Shown: positions 18,888 through 28,611, numbered from the stretch's first letter. The stretch is 64,000 bases of DNA from Halomonas sp. (GCF_017515565.1 NZ_JAFWFN010000047.1:1-64000), one strand, 5' to 3'. The notes: generated from the letters alone by a model not told the origin. Numbers and translations are program-made.

Positions 18888-19306
18888 CACAGCACCCCAT
18901 CGAGCATGGCCTCTTGCAGGCAAGTACGCGCCCGTCTTGCTCCCAGTTGGTGACGCGATACGCTGGCTGGCTCGATATCGGCGCGCGAAGCGTAGCGGTC
19001 GCTGATATTCCAGCCGTCGAAAGGTGCCGGTACTCGACTCAGGATAGCGGCATAGTGCGCCCCACCGCGGTCACTCGCAAACGTCTGAAACTCGTCCCAC
19101 AGTCTATTAATATGCACCTGATGACGTCGCTCCTCAGGCGCACCGCTCGGTCTCAGCGTCATTCCCAGCCCCAGCATCACCGCCTTGAGTGAGCACTCCG
19201 CTGAAAGCCCCAACAGATGGTCGGCATTGGCCAGGCGCTGCGCAGTAAGTAGCAGTTCACCATCCTCCCAGTGGCGCTCGGCGGCATCGGCAAAATCTGG
19301 ATTCAT
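18887..19306 (-). CDS. HEPN-like small protein in the BREX operon
   Basis: A 139-residue, mostly helical protein. The segment HWEDGELLLTAQRLANADHL, followed by LGLSAECSLKAVMLGLG, matches the general pattern of HEPN domains (helix with H-x-D and a second helix with A-E-x-x-L-K). An R-x4-H arrangement occurs in ERRHQVH around residues 80-86, but its placement does not prove the HEPN RNase site. Its ATG overlaps the pglX stop by four bases (ATGA, 19303-19306), so it is translationally coupled to pglX, and the next gene overlaps its stop. It may be a partner or toxin-like effector of the adjacent ATPases; this is inferred only from context. Confidence 0.65.
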   Translation of the reverse strand: MNPDFADAAERHWEDGELLLTAQRLANADHLLGLSAECSLKAVMLGLGMTLRPSGAPEERRHQVHINRLWDEFQTFASDRGGAHYAAILSRVPAPFDGWNISDRYASRADIEPASVSRHQLGARRARTCLQEAMLDGVL

Positions 19307-22300
19307 GCACCACTCCCTGTGTTTTTCTTACGGCCGCGAGTCTTCTTGGAGACCTGCTCGGGTTCGGCGTAGAGGTGCTCAAGGTCGTGGGCAATGGCAA
19401 GCGACTTATCGGTAATGCACTTCTCGCGCACCCGCTCCGGCCAGTAGGCCATGGCCAGGTGGGCCCAGTCATAATCACCCTGTTCCAGCTTATCCCAGGT
19501 TTCCTTGAGCACCTTCTGCCAAGGTTTGTGGCGGACCAGAGCCCAGAGCGGCGCTGCAGTGATCTGTACACCGTCGTCGTGGTTGGGTTTATAGCCAGGG
19601 GCGAGTTCAAGCAGCATATCGCGAAGGTCGGCCAGCTCGTTACGGAAGTCGCTGAGTTCTTCCAAGCGTTTCTCATCGTCATGGCTTCGGTTGGCACCCG
19701 CGGAGCGTAAATTGGCCAATTCGGCTTCAATTTGCGTCAACTTGCCATTTGGTCCGTCCAAGAAATCGTTGACCGCGGTAAACAGGGTCTGGTCGGTAAG
19801 ATCCGGGTAGTAGAGCCACAGCGTGTAGCTGCCGGAGGCCGTCGCCAGCGGCCAATAGATCGGCGCCTTGCGCCGGCTCTTTGAGTATTGCTGCAAGTGA
19901 TACTTGAAGAAGTCGCGGCGCAGCCAGTAGCGCAGGTCCTCGCCTACATCAACATCAACAGTCTGAAGCACATCGGCCATCAGCCGCGGCAGGTCATGCT
20001 CATGACCGGAATCATCGACAAGAATGCCAGCATGGCGATGATAGGGTTCAGCACTATCGGGAAGCATGCCGGGGCTGTTGGTCGGCAGCGGTTCGAAAGG
20101 GTCTGGTTCAGGCGGCGCCTCCCGCTCGCCAGTGGCTAGGCGCCAGTCAAAACGACCCATTGCCACACCAACTGAGTACGTAAGAAAGAGAATACACTGG
20201 TCGCCTAGTTGTAACTCGCCTTCTTCAACATCCTCTTCGTCATCAACTATAGAACAAAAAATTTTATCTAAATCAACAAACTCCCGCAAACCGACTCCGT
20301 AAGACTCTGCTACAATTTCATCAATCGAGTGCTGCCAATCCTGGATGCGCCATGCATTAGGAGATTCAACAAAAGGTGTAACGAAGAAACTTGATCGCTC
20401 ATCAATCTTATATTTTTTTACAGCCTCTTTAACCAAAGCTTCTACCAAGTTTTTAATTTTCCCTTTACCTTCAGCATTAAGATCAGGAAAAGGCAGATTC
20501 ATTATACTCGTAGGATGCCATTGCCTGGAGTCGGTTACGATTCTTGCCATAGCTGAAAAAGGCATTGACCCGAACACACCTAAACCAATGTAAGGATTTT
20601 CCTTAATCTGTACCGAAGGTCCCTTCATATCAAAGACACACCCCTTAGGAAGTGCTCTTGAAAAGAACCCCTTAACAGTTACTTGAGTATATGTAACCCC
20701 TTCTTTAAAAAAAATATCTTCATTTTTTACTGTTCGCGACGCTGACCCATAGCACGCCCGTGCATTTTCTTTTATCTCAGCTCCGTCATTAAACCAATTA
20801 ACACGAAGTGATAAGTCAGACACCCATTTCTCGGATTCGCCACCTTTAGCGTAAGCCACCCATGGGTCACTAACACCATTTCTTTTGCAAACCTCCCATG
20901 CACACCTAAGAAATCTAAAATTATCACCTGTTGCTATACCCTGATATACATGGCCATGGGATGGGGAAAAGCTATTAACACGTTTAAATAATCTCAGAAA
21001 ACTATCACTCACCCAGTAACAAATAGGAAAAGAGGGCAATGAAGAAAATTCTGAAACATTTCTCAGCCAAATATTTTTATCTAACGCATCCCCTGAATTA
21101 ACTGCAGAAACCGCATCTGATATCCATCTAGATTTATCTTTATCTGCAACCGCCCTAATGAATATTGACCTATCACTTTCATTGTAAGACTCACCTGAAA
21201 CTACATACATCATAGTCTCAACCATAGCAGAATCTAACACACCAAACCCTAAATCACATGCTGCCAGCAAGGAGAATTTATTAGCAAATAGTCTCTCCCT
21301 CCATTTGGCAAACGAACTAAGGAGAAAGCCTGTTTTATTCGTTATCGCTCCAATTTTTCCATTATCAGATAAAAGCTCACAACCACGCTGAAGAAACGCA
21401 GCATAGATATCATTTTTTGATACAGGGTAACCAGAAGAAAGATATGACTTGGTACTCTTGGATGACTCTCCAAACGGTGGATTCATCACTACTACATCAA
21501 AGGTTTCCCGGCAGAGATCGATCATCCGCAGCCCTTGCAGCGCATCCTGAGCGAAAAGACGGCTCTGGTAGGTAGCGCTGGTCTCATCGGAGAATTCCAC
21601 CAGGGCATGACGGAGGCGCTTTTCAGCCTTCTGCCAGGTCTCTTGCTCCTCTTCGGCAAAGAGATCAATGCCCTTGCCCACATAGACCTGGCGAATTAGC
21701 GCAGGCAGCTCCTTCTCTGCGCGTAGAAGAATGCCAAGCTCGGGCAAGCCCTTGAGCATCTGCAAGGTCTTCTCGAACAGCTCGGCGTCCTGGCTATCCA
21801 ACCGGGCCATAAAGGCCACGCGCAGTTCCTTCTCCGCGGGCGGGGCCACTGCAGCAATTACATTGCCCTGCCCTACATCAGGGCGCTGTTGGGCCTTCAC
21901 ATCGGCCTCGTGCCAGGCCCGTTGTGCACGCAGCCACAGTGCCAGCGAGGCGATCTGAGCGGCACGGGGGTCAATATCCACCCCGTAGATGTTGTGTTCG
22001 ATAATCAGCCGCGGCACATCACGCAGGAAGGCTTTTTCGCCGGAGTAAGTGTGGCAGAGAGGCTCGAAGCCGTCCTCCGGCTGTGTGGACACATCCAGCG
22101 TGCCGGGGCCGTACTGCTTCTCCCACTGCCAGGCATCACGGTAGATCTGCAGGAAGAGATCAAAGGCATAGAGGCCGAAGTGCATCGAACCGCAGGCCGG
22201 ATCCAACAGTTTAAGGGTACGCGGGTCACGCAGCTTGATGCTGGCTTCGGGTTGCTCGTCAGGCTTCACCAGCAGGTACTGACAGCTGTCACGTAGCGGC

Positions 22301-23085
22301 GTGGTGCCGCCGGTGGCATTAAACCACTGGCGACCCAGGGTGTTGTCGACCAGGAACTCCACCACATAGCGCGGGGTAAAGAACTGATTACGCACCGCCA
22401 ACTCGCGACTGTTGCGCGGGGCCTGGCTGGCCTTGCGCATCGCTTTTCGCTCTTCCTGGCTATTGAAGTACTGATAGATCCAGCCGATGGTCTCGTCCAG
22501 TGCCCACAGCGGCCCGATCTCATGATCGTTGAGCAGCTCGAGCAGCGCATTTAGGGCCGTCTCACGTGGGAAGAGCCGCCCCTGAGGAGCGAAGCGGTCG
22601 AACAGCGCCGGCAGGTCGATGGCGAACTCATCAAACAGGCTGAACAAGAAGGTCTGGTAGGCCTCGCCGGTCTCACCCAGCGCGGTTCCCGCCAGGTGGC
22701 GATAGAGCTCGAAGGCCTGGGACTGAGTGCCCTGACTCACCGCCGGCAGCAGCAAGCCACGCGCCTCCATCATCAGCAGCGCCGCCAGGCGGTTGAGCAC
22801 AGTAAAGGCCTGCTCGCGGATGATGCGGTCAATGGCTGCCTGGCGCTGGCTCTTGCCATCACCTGCTAAAGCTAAGTAATGTGCCAGGGTCTCCCGCAGA
22901 AGGGTTGCGGTATGGCGTTCTCGGTCACTTAGATGGGTCAGTCGCTCAAGTTCAGTCACTTCACCCGTCTTAGGGTCGAGGCCATAGTCCTGCTGTAGCT
23001 GTAACGTGAACTCCTCGGTCAGCCGCTTACGGCAATCATTGACAAGATCTCTAAGACGACCACGCGTCGCTTGATCAAAGGCCAT
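19303..23085 (-). CDS. pglX: BREX adenine-specific DNA methyltransferase PglX
   Basis: A 1260-residue N6-adenine methyltransferase that marks host DNA in BREX. Motif I (DPACGSMHFG) lies near residue 294 and motif IV is NPPF at 535-538. The N-terminal 290 residues and the C-terminal region after about 960 are the conserved PglX parts. The region between about residue 540 and 955, the expected target-recognition part, is encoded by strongly AT-rich DNA unlike its flanks. It starts three bases after brxC. No frameshift is seen, so the gene looks intact. The modified site cannot be read from the sequence. Confidence 0.95.
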   Translation of the reverse strand: MAFDQATRGRLRDLVNDCRKRLTEEFTLQLQQDYGLDPKTGEVTELERLTHLSDRERHTATLLRETLAHYLALAGDGKSQRQAAIDRIIREQAFTVLNRLAALLMMEARGLLLPAVSQGTQSQAFELYRHLAGTALGETGEAYQTFLFSLFDEFAIDLPALFDRFAPQGRLFPRETALNALLELLNDHEIGPLWALDETIGWIYQYFNSQEERKAMRKASQAPRNSRELAVRNQFFTPRYVVEFLVDNTLGRQWFNATGGTTPLRDSCQYLLVKPDEQPEASIKLRDPRTLKLLDPACGSMHFGLYAFDLFLQIYRDAWQWEKQYGPGTLDVSTQPEDGFEPLCHTYSGEKAFLRDVPRLIIEHNIYGVDIDPRAAQIASLALWLRAQRAWHEADVKAQQRPDVGQGNVIAAVAPPAEKELRVAFMARLDSQDAELFEKTLQMLKGLPELGILLRAEKELPALIRQVYVGKGIDLFAEEEQETWQKAEKRLRHALVEFSDETSATYQSRLFAQDALQGLRMIDLCRETFDVVVMNPPFGESSKSTKSYLSSGYPVSKNDIYAAFLQRGCELLSDNGKIGAITNKTGFLLSSFAKWRERLFANKFSLLAACDLGFGVLDSAMVETMMYVVSGESYNESDRSIFIRAVADKDKSRWISDAVSAVNSGDALDKNIWLRNVSEFSSLPSFPICYWVSDSFLRLFKRVNSFSPSHGHVYQGIATGDNFRFLRCAWEVCKRNGVSDPWVAYAKGGESEKWVSDLSLRVNWFNDGAEIKENARACYGSASRTVKNEDIFFKEGVTYTQVTVKGFFSRALPKGCVFDMKGPSVQIKENPYIGLGVFGSMPFSAMARIVTDSRQWHPTSIMNLPFPDLNAEGKGKIKNLVEALVKEAVKKYKIDERSSFFVTPFVESPNAWRIQDWQHSIDEIVAESYGVGLREFVDLDKIFCSIVDDEEDVEEGELQLGDQCILFLTYSVGVAMGRFDWRLATGEREAPPEPDPFEPLPTNSPGMLPDSAEPYHRHAGILVDDSGHEHDLPRLMADVLQTVDVDVGEDLRYWLRRDFFKYHLQQYSKSRRKAPIYWPLATASGSYTLWLYYPDLTDQTLFTAVNDFLDGPNGKLTQIEAELANLRSAGANRSHDDEKRLEELSDFRNELADLRDMLLELAPGYKPNHDDGVQITAAPLWALVRHKPWQKVLKETWDKLEQGDYDWAHLAMAYWPERVREKCITDKSLAIAHDLEHLYAEPEQVSKKTRGRKKNTGSGA

Positions 23086-23088
23086 GGT

Positions 23089-26000
23089 TTACTCCTTGCC
23101 GCTGTGTGCTGGGGCCTCGCCAAGGGCTAGGTCGAGTTCGAAGGCATGGGCGTATTCTAGCTCGCCACGCAGTTTCTGTAGCTCGCGAATCATCGCGTCG
23201 AGCTCTTTTAGTGAAGTGATACGTGGGCGTGCTTTGAAATGGCGGCTAAGCACTTTCTTTTTTTCCTGGCTTCCCTCAGAGGTTTCCTCCTCAAGCTCTT
23301 TCTGCTCCTCAAGGATACGCTCCTGCTGGCGCTCTCGGCCTACCCGCTCAATCCGCTCCTTGAGAGCGGCAACCTCGCCCTGCAGCTCATAGTCGCGATT
23401 GACCAGGGCGCGCAGGCCTTGAATATCGGGTTTCACTTCTAATAGCAGCTCGTCCAGGCGCCCCAGCAACTCCTGCTGCTCCTGGTTGGTCAGCTCGGGC
23501 CACTCTGGCACCCGCTTTAGTTCCTGCTCGGCCTGGCGCAAGCGCTGTTGCTGAGCCTTCTGCATTCGCTCTGTGGCAGCACCCGCCTTGCCACGCACCT
23601 CTGTCAGCCGGGTATTGAAGTCCGAACTGCTGCGATAGGCTTCTTCGGTCGCTAAGCGGACATTGAGATCCTGCAGCACTTCAGACAGCTCAGTCTTGAG
23701 CTCGCCGGGAATACCGCTGGAGGGCAGCCCCTCAATCATCTGTGAAAGTGAGCGCAACTCCTTGAGAGTGGCCTCGAGCCCTTGTTCCAGTGCCTTCTTG
23801 ACATCGCCAGCCCAGACGAGATTATTGAATAGCGACGACTCCTCACGCCCCAGCCGCTGGGGGGCATCGGAGCCGTCAGTGAGCTGAATATCGGCCAAGT
23901 CACGGCTCATCGCCTCCAGGCGATCGTCCCCCACCATCCCAAGCATCTGCAGCCGGCCAGCCAGAGAGGCATACCGCTGCTGTAGTTCAGGGAAAAGTTT
24001 GGTGGCGGCCTTGCTGATGGCGTCCTCGAGCGGCACCACCATATCGCCACTAAGCTCGGTAAGACGGCTCGACGCCAGCGCCAGCATCGCCATGGAGGGG
24101 CGGTCCTCACGCAGGGAGATGCCGACGTTTTTGAAAGTATTATTGGTCTTGAGGGCTTCGATGGCTTGCTGACCGTTGACCGTGACCTCGCGGCCGGAGA
24201 CCTTAAACTTGATCACCCCGCCGAGCAGCATGGACGCCACCAGATAGCGAAGAGTGTCCTGAGACCAGCCATAAGGGGCATCGCTGAAGCGGTTGGCCAG
24301 ACTTTTGCCCTCCACCACGCCAACACGGTCAATATAATCACGAATACTGACCAGCGCACGGTGGTCGACATTGATGCTGGTTTGGCCACCCTGCTGAGTC
24401 ACCAGGCCCAACGGATCAAGCTTCGAGGTGATGCCGCTCAAGTTGCCAACCTTCAGAAAGCGCTCCGCCAGATCGCTCTGCACCCGCTCTGGCGCTTCAC
24501 CATAGCGGCTGAACACCTGGCCAGCAACGGCCGCGAGCTGCTTGCGCGCCGCTTCGCCCAGATCAGCAGCCAGGCTGTCCACAGCGTTGGCCTGACCACG
24601 AAAGATAAACGACCCACCCTGTAGACTGCGCTTGAGTAAACGCTGTAAGTCTGCATTCAAACGTCGAGCCCGATCCACCTGGGCACGGCAGTAATCGCGC
24701 ACCTCCTGGTCGGGGTCATTGCGGAACTTGAGATCGACTTCCTGACAGCGGTAGATATCAGCGGTGAGATCATCAATCTCAGGCGATTTGCGGCCCACCA
24801 GGTAGATCATGTTCTCGTTGGTCTTCACACGAGAAGCGTCCTGCAGACGGGAACGGGCCGCCTCATAGTCAGTGGGCTCCACCAGCTCGACCACAGTCTG
24901 GATCGGATGCCGGTCACCGGCCAGTAGTATGGGTAGTCCCTCAGGCCCCTGGGTCTTAAGACCACTTTGTACCGAGAGTGACCCATGCAGCTGAACGCTG
25001 GGCAGCGGCGAAAACACCTCTTCCAGTGACTTGTTGAGAATTCGCTTGAGTTCGTTGCCGCGCAGTGGAATCTGGCTGCGCTCCTGCTCGATATCGTTGA
25101 GCTTTTCGCTGAAGAAGCACAGGAAACCATCCTGCTCGCCGAAGGGCACGATGGGGTCGGAGATCATCGCCTCGATGGCGGCATTAACCTCTTCCACCTG
25201 GCTACCGTTGGTCGCATCGGAGTGGATCAGGCTGGCCACGTTTCGCCGCGTGATTGGTAGGTTACCGAGTATCTGCAACACCGCCACCGTCTTGGCCACC
25301 CGCTGGTGAATTTCGTCATCTCGATAGCGAATCTTGGTGACGGTGTTAACCGCCTTGTGCCAGTTGGAGAAACCGCGCTCGATATCCTTTTCCAGGGCAT
25401 CGTAGAGCGTTACCGTATTGGCCAACCAGCCAACCGGCTGCTGGGCCACCGGCACTCGCTTGCCCTCGCCTTCGATCAGAATGTCTTGGATCACCTTGAT
25501 GGCAGAGCGCAGGCCGATGCCACCGGTCGAGCGCGCTAGAGCACCCAGCAGGTGGAGCAGGATATCGAAGTGGGCAGGCAGGAAGGGATAGAGATCAATG
25601 AAAGTCTGGCGGTCGAAGTCTGCCCCGTAGGCGCGGGCATCCTCGAGCTTGGTGTTGTGGCGCAGGGCCTGGCCATGCTGATCGAACAGCTCGCCCAGCT
25701 GCTTGGCTCCCTCGGGAGACTTGCCCAGCAGGCGGGTGTAGCAGATCTCTTTGATGTCATCCGCTTCTAGGTCGATGCCGATGGGGAAGCGGTCTTTGAG
25801 CTTGAACAGCTCCGGAGAGTTCAGCGAAGCGCGGGGGTCATCCTCGGTTAGAGTCTGCTGACCTGTGCCAATCAGCCACACCTTACCGTTGCCCTGAGCC
25901 TTGATGTTCTTGGCCAGGCCGTCGAGGTTCAGGATCAGCTGCTGGCGGGCACCCACGTACTGGCCGACCTCATCCACGATGAAGATCACATACTCCTTGC

Positions 26001-26763
26001 CGGAGTGCTCACGCACAATATCGAGCATCTCCTGTACGCGATCATTCTCGAAGCGGATCACCTCACTGGTCGCCGTGCTGAACGAACCAGGGGAGGTGAA
26101 AAGCGTTGGATAGAGGTCGTGGGCGATCTCCGGGATTAGGCTGTCGACCACCAGTTCATCGTTGCGGTAGTCGCTCCAGGCCTCACCGCCAGTCTTTTCC
26201 CCGAACAGCCGCAGGAACTCATCAAAGCGGCTTTCCTGCTTCAGGCGACGCTCCAGGGCGGCCACTTTGAGATTGCGGGAGTACCCAGCCCACTGTAGCA
26301 CCTTGTAGTAGAGGACACTGGAGACCTCCTCCATGGTGGCCCCACTGACCTGCTCGGTGGCCAGATCCAGCATCAGTACGGCAGCGGGAAAGCGCTTGGA
26401 AACGGTGCTAAGCAGCTGCCGGGTGGTGGTATTCTTCAGGCGATCTTGCAGATGCTGACGGAAAGGAGTGCCATCGATGGTCACGCTGTCGTCGAAGGCC
26501 AGACCCAGGTACTTGGTAAAGGAACTCTTACCCGAGCCATAGAAGCCCGAGACCCATACCCCGACCTCGTTCTCGCCACCGGCCTCCATAGCGGCCTGCA
26601 TCTTGGTTAGCAGTTGATTGAACTGCTCATCGATGGCATCGGTGACCACGTACTCAGCGATCTCCTTGCGTAAACGTTCCTCCTGGGAAACGCCATAAGC
26701 GATTACTTTCTCGATGCTGCGATAGATATCGCGACTTGTATCGAATAGCTGCTTGATTTCCAT
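23089..26763 (-). CDS. brxC: BREX large ATPase BrxC (PglY-like)
   Basis: A 1224-residue P-loop ATPase, the largest BREX protein and part of its core complex. Walker A is GFYGSGKSS at 73-81 and a Walker B-like VIFIVDEVGQ lies near residue 260. The C-terminal third is coiled-coil rich (about residues 1040-1190, many E/Q/R/L heptads). The start ATG at 26763 follows brxB by 15 bases. Length and motifs match the type 1/5/6 BrxC family. Confidence 0.95.
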   Translation of the reverse strand: MEIKQLFDTSRDIYRSIEKVIAYGVSQEERLRKEIAEYVVTDAIDEQFNQLLTKMQAAMEAGGENEVGVWVSGFYGSGKSSFTKYLGLAFDDSVTIDGTPFRQHLQDRLKNTTTRQLLSTVSKRFPAAVLMLDLATEQVSGATMEEVSSVLYYKVLQWAGYSRNLKVAALERRLKQESRFDEFLRLFGEKTGGEAWSDYRNDELVVDSLIPEIAHDLYPTLFTSPGSFSTATSEVIRFENDRVQEMLDIVREHSGKEYVIFIVDEVGQYVGARQQLILNLDGLAKNIKAQGNGKVWLIGTGQQTLTEDDPRASLNSPELFKLKDRFPIGIDLEADDIKEICYTRLLGKSPEGAKQLGELFDQHGQALRHNTKLEDARAYGADFDRQTFIDLYPFLPAHFDILLHLLGALARSTGGIGLRSAIKVIQDILIEGEGKRVPVAQQPVGWLANTVTLYDALEKDIERGFSNWHKAVNTVTKIRYRDDEIHQRVAKTVAVLQILGNLPITRRNVASLIHSDATNGSQVEEVNAAIEAMISDPIVPFGEQDGFLCFFSEKLNDIEQERSQIPLRGNELKRILNKSLEEVFSPLPSVQLHGSLSVQSGLKTQGPEGLPILLAGDRHPIQTVVELVEPTDYEAARSRLQDASRVKTNENMIYLVGRKSPEIDDLTADIYRCQEVDLKFRNDPDQEVRDYCRAQVDRARRLNADLQRLLKRSLQGGSFIFRGQANAVDSLAADLGEAARKQLAAVAGQVFSRYGEAPERVQSDLAERFLKVGNLSGITSKLDPLGLVTQQGGQTSINVDHRALVSIRDYIDRVGVVEGKSLANRFSDAPYGWSQDTLRYLVASMLLGGVIKFKVSGREVTVNGQQAIEALKTNNTFKNVGISLREDRPSMAMLALASSRLTELSGDMVVPLEDAISKAATKLFPELQQRYASLAGRLQMLGMVGDDRLEAMSRDLADIQLTDGSDAPQRLGREESSLFNNLVWAGDVKKALEQGLEATLKELRSLSQMIEGLPSSGIPGELKTELSEVLQDLNVRLATEEAYRSSSDFNTRLTEVRGKAGAATERMQKAQQQRLRQAEQELKRVPEWPELTNQEQQELLGRLDELLLEVKPDIQGLRALVNRDYELQGEVAALKERIERVGRERQQERILEEQKELEEETSEGSQEKKKVLSRHFKARPRITSLKELDAMIRELQKLRGELEYAHAFELDLALGEAPAHSGKE

Positions 26764-26778
26764 TTGTTAATTTATTCC

Positions 26779-27351
26779 TTAACCGCCGACGTGAACCGAG
26801 CGATAGTTGCCATCCACGGGGTAGAAGCCGAGAAATTTGAGGCGCGTCTTGCCAGTGCGCACGCCTGGGTAAAGAAACACCGTCGGAACGTGGAAGCGCC
26901 CCTGCAACTGCCCCTCGATGACACCGATGCGCATATAAGGATGTAGCGCTTCGAGATCGGTCACCAGTAGAATGCTACGAGCGTTCCCTTCCAGCTCTGA
27001 TAGTCTGGCTTCCAGGCGCTTCTGTAGCGCGCCGTTAGCTATGGTATTGGCCAGCGAGGCGTTAGTTTTTTTCCAGTCGTGGGGATTGCGCTTATCAGCA
27101 GCGAGCCAGATATTGCGCATCTTGGCCTGAGTAAGTATCTCCTCGACCACATCGGCGATGGAGAAGGTATGCACATCCCACCCCTCGTTGCGCAGTCGGC
27201 TCTGCCAGGCCGGTAGATGGCGTTTAACTGCTAAGATCTGTTCGGGCCGAAACACCAAGTAGAAAATCGGCTCGAAGCTGGCATGACCGAATTCACGACC
27301 ATGACGCACCCGCTCCATTAGCTCGTTGAAATCAGTATCTAGCGAGGACAT
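26779..27351 (-). CDS. brxB: BREX protein BrxB (DUF1788)
   Basis: A 190-residue DUF1788 protein. The C-terminal half shows the family features: a hydrophobic strand ILLVTDLEALHPYMRIG, the helix with GQLQGRF, and VFLYPGVRTG with the final GFYPVDGNYRSVH. The ATG at 27351 is preferred over the adjacent TTG at 27354. It overlaps the end of brxA by 20 bases. BrxB is a core BREX component needed for defence; its biochemical role is not settled. Confidence 0.9.
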   Translation of the reverse strand: MSSLDTDFNELMERVRHGREFGHASFEPIFYLVFRPEQILAVKRHLPAWQSRLRNEGWDVHTFSIADVVEEILTQAKMRNIWLAADKRNPHDWKKTNASLANTIANGALQKRLEARLSELEGNARSILLVTDLEALHPYMRIGVIEGQLQGRFHVPTVFLYPGVRTGKTRLKFLGFYPVDGNYRSVHVGG

Positions 27352-28117
27352 CAATTACCTCCTCCATTTTTTTGTACTGCCAGCTGATTTGGGTAACGTC
27401 CCCGGCGGTCTGCATGATTAGATGGCCTTCGAGCGACAGCCGCTTGAACTGCTCGCGAACATCTGATCGCTCCAGGCCGAAGAGCTGCCAATCAAGGTGA
27501 CTAAGCACTTGGTTATCGCCCAGTCCCTGGAACTTGAGGTCATACGCCACGTAAGTCGCGACCCGCGTTGACAAGCGAACGGAGTAGAGCCGACGAGATC
27601 CGCTACGCTTTTTCTCAATCAAGCCGAAGTCGGCACAGGCACTAAGCAGGTAGCCCGTCATGCGCCTGACAGTGCCTTCGGCCCAGGGCTTCTGGGTCTT
27701 TCCTTCGCGAACAGCGTTTTCGATAAACTCCAGCGCATCCTCGCGGCTCAAACTATCGCGCCCTGAGGTGTAGAGTGACCAAAACACCTCTCTTATGAAG
27801 TCGGCAAGAATGCTATTGGCACGGGCGGTGTGCAGCAACATTACCTGCAGGCGCTCGTCGCGTTCGAGCTGAGGCAGCAGCCGCTTCAGGGCTTCTACCA
27901 CCCCGGGGCGGCGAAGGTAACGAGGAGCGAAGCACTCGCGGACGATATTATCCAAGCGGCGAGCGGAGATCAGCGGGAACTGGCCCGACTCAAGTGCTTT
28001 GGCAAACAGCTGAGGGGATCGCATGCCAGGTTCATAGAGTTCGAACAGGCGATGGGTCTCTTCCGCCAGGCCGAGACCGGCCTGCAGCTGAGTGGTATAG
28101 AGATGCGCTTGGCTCAC
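27332..28117 (-). CDS. brxA: BREX protein BrxA (DUF1819)
   Basis: A 261-residue DUF1819 protein, a small helical, DNA-binding BREX component. The start is placed at the GTG at 28117, which overlaps the brxE stop by four bases (GTGA), giving MSQAHLYTTQ. A further GTG at 28144 is in frame but lies inside brxE. Family features include FWSLYTSGRDSLSREDAL and the C-terminal DWQLFGLERSDV region. Confidence 0.88.
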   Translation of the reverse strand: MSQAHLYTTQLQAGLGLAEETHRLFELYEPGMRSPQLFAKALESGQFPLISARRLDNIVRECFAPRYLRRPGVVEALKRLLPQLERDERLQVMLLHTARANSILADFIREVFWSLYTSGRDSLSREDALEFIENAVREGKTQKPWAEGTVRRMTGYLLSACADFGLIEKKRSGSRRLYSVRLSTRVATYVAYDLKFQGLGDNQVLSHLDWQLFGLERSDVREQFKRLSLEGHLIMQTAGDVTQISWQYKKMEEVIDVLARY

Positions 28118-28611
28118 TGTGCCTCCCGCAGGTAGGGATAACACTGAACACCGCGTCGATGCGCATCAAGATAGAGGCCCGCCATGGTGGCCAGCGGTGT
28201 TTTAAGCGAGCCGTTGAACTCGCCGACAAGCATAGGGCCTGCCTCAGCCTGCTGATTGTTGGATAGCGCCTCGAGACGTGCCAGCGCACTCTCTGCGGAG
28301 TCAGTGTGGGCAAATAGCGCCTCACCTCGTTCACGGTCGGCGATCAGCTGCGCCGCCCCTTGCTCGTAATGCTCGGGCATGTGAAAGAGGTGAAGGGTCC
28401 GCCCTACCCCGATGTGATCGTCATGGATACGCCGCGCAGCCTCCAGCACTCCCTGATACTGGGCCTGGTGAGCAGAGCGTCCAAAAACGGGCGTCAGAAA
28501 GGCCAGGGCCGACGAGCCGAAGAAGTGGGAACCCCACCAAGCGGGAGACTGCTCTCCCAAGTAGCCTACGAGCACGCGTAGCTCGGCCAGAGTGATTGCA
28601 TTCTCGATCAT
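28114..28611 (-). CDS. brxE: BrxE-like protein, first gene of the BREX operon
   Basis: A 165-residue protein. The N-terminal half carries a conserved-looking block (LRVLVGYLGE, WWGSHFF, LTPVFGRS) followed by AARRIHDDHIGVGRTLHLF, which I recognise as the BrxE pattern of type 6 BREX. The ATG at 28611 has AGGG five bases upstream. It opens the operon and overlaps brxA. brxE is not part of the canonical type 1 set, which makes this operon a mixture. The identification is from memory of the family pattern and should be checked by profile search. Confidence 0.75.
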   Translation of the reverse strand: MIENAITLAELRVLVGYLGEQSPAWWGSHFFGSSALAFLTPVFGRSAHQAQYQGVLEAARRIHDDHIGVGRTLHLFHMPEHYEQGAAQLIADRERGEALFAHTDSAESALARLEALSNNQQAEAGPMLVGEFNGSLKTPLATMAGLYLDAHRRGVQCYPYLREAQ

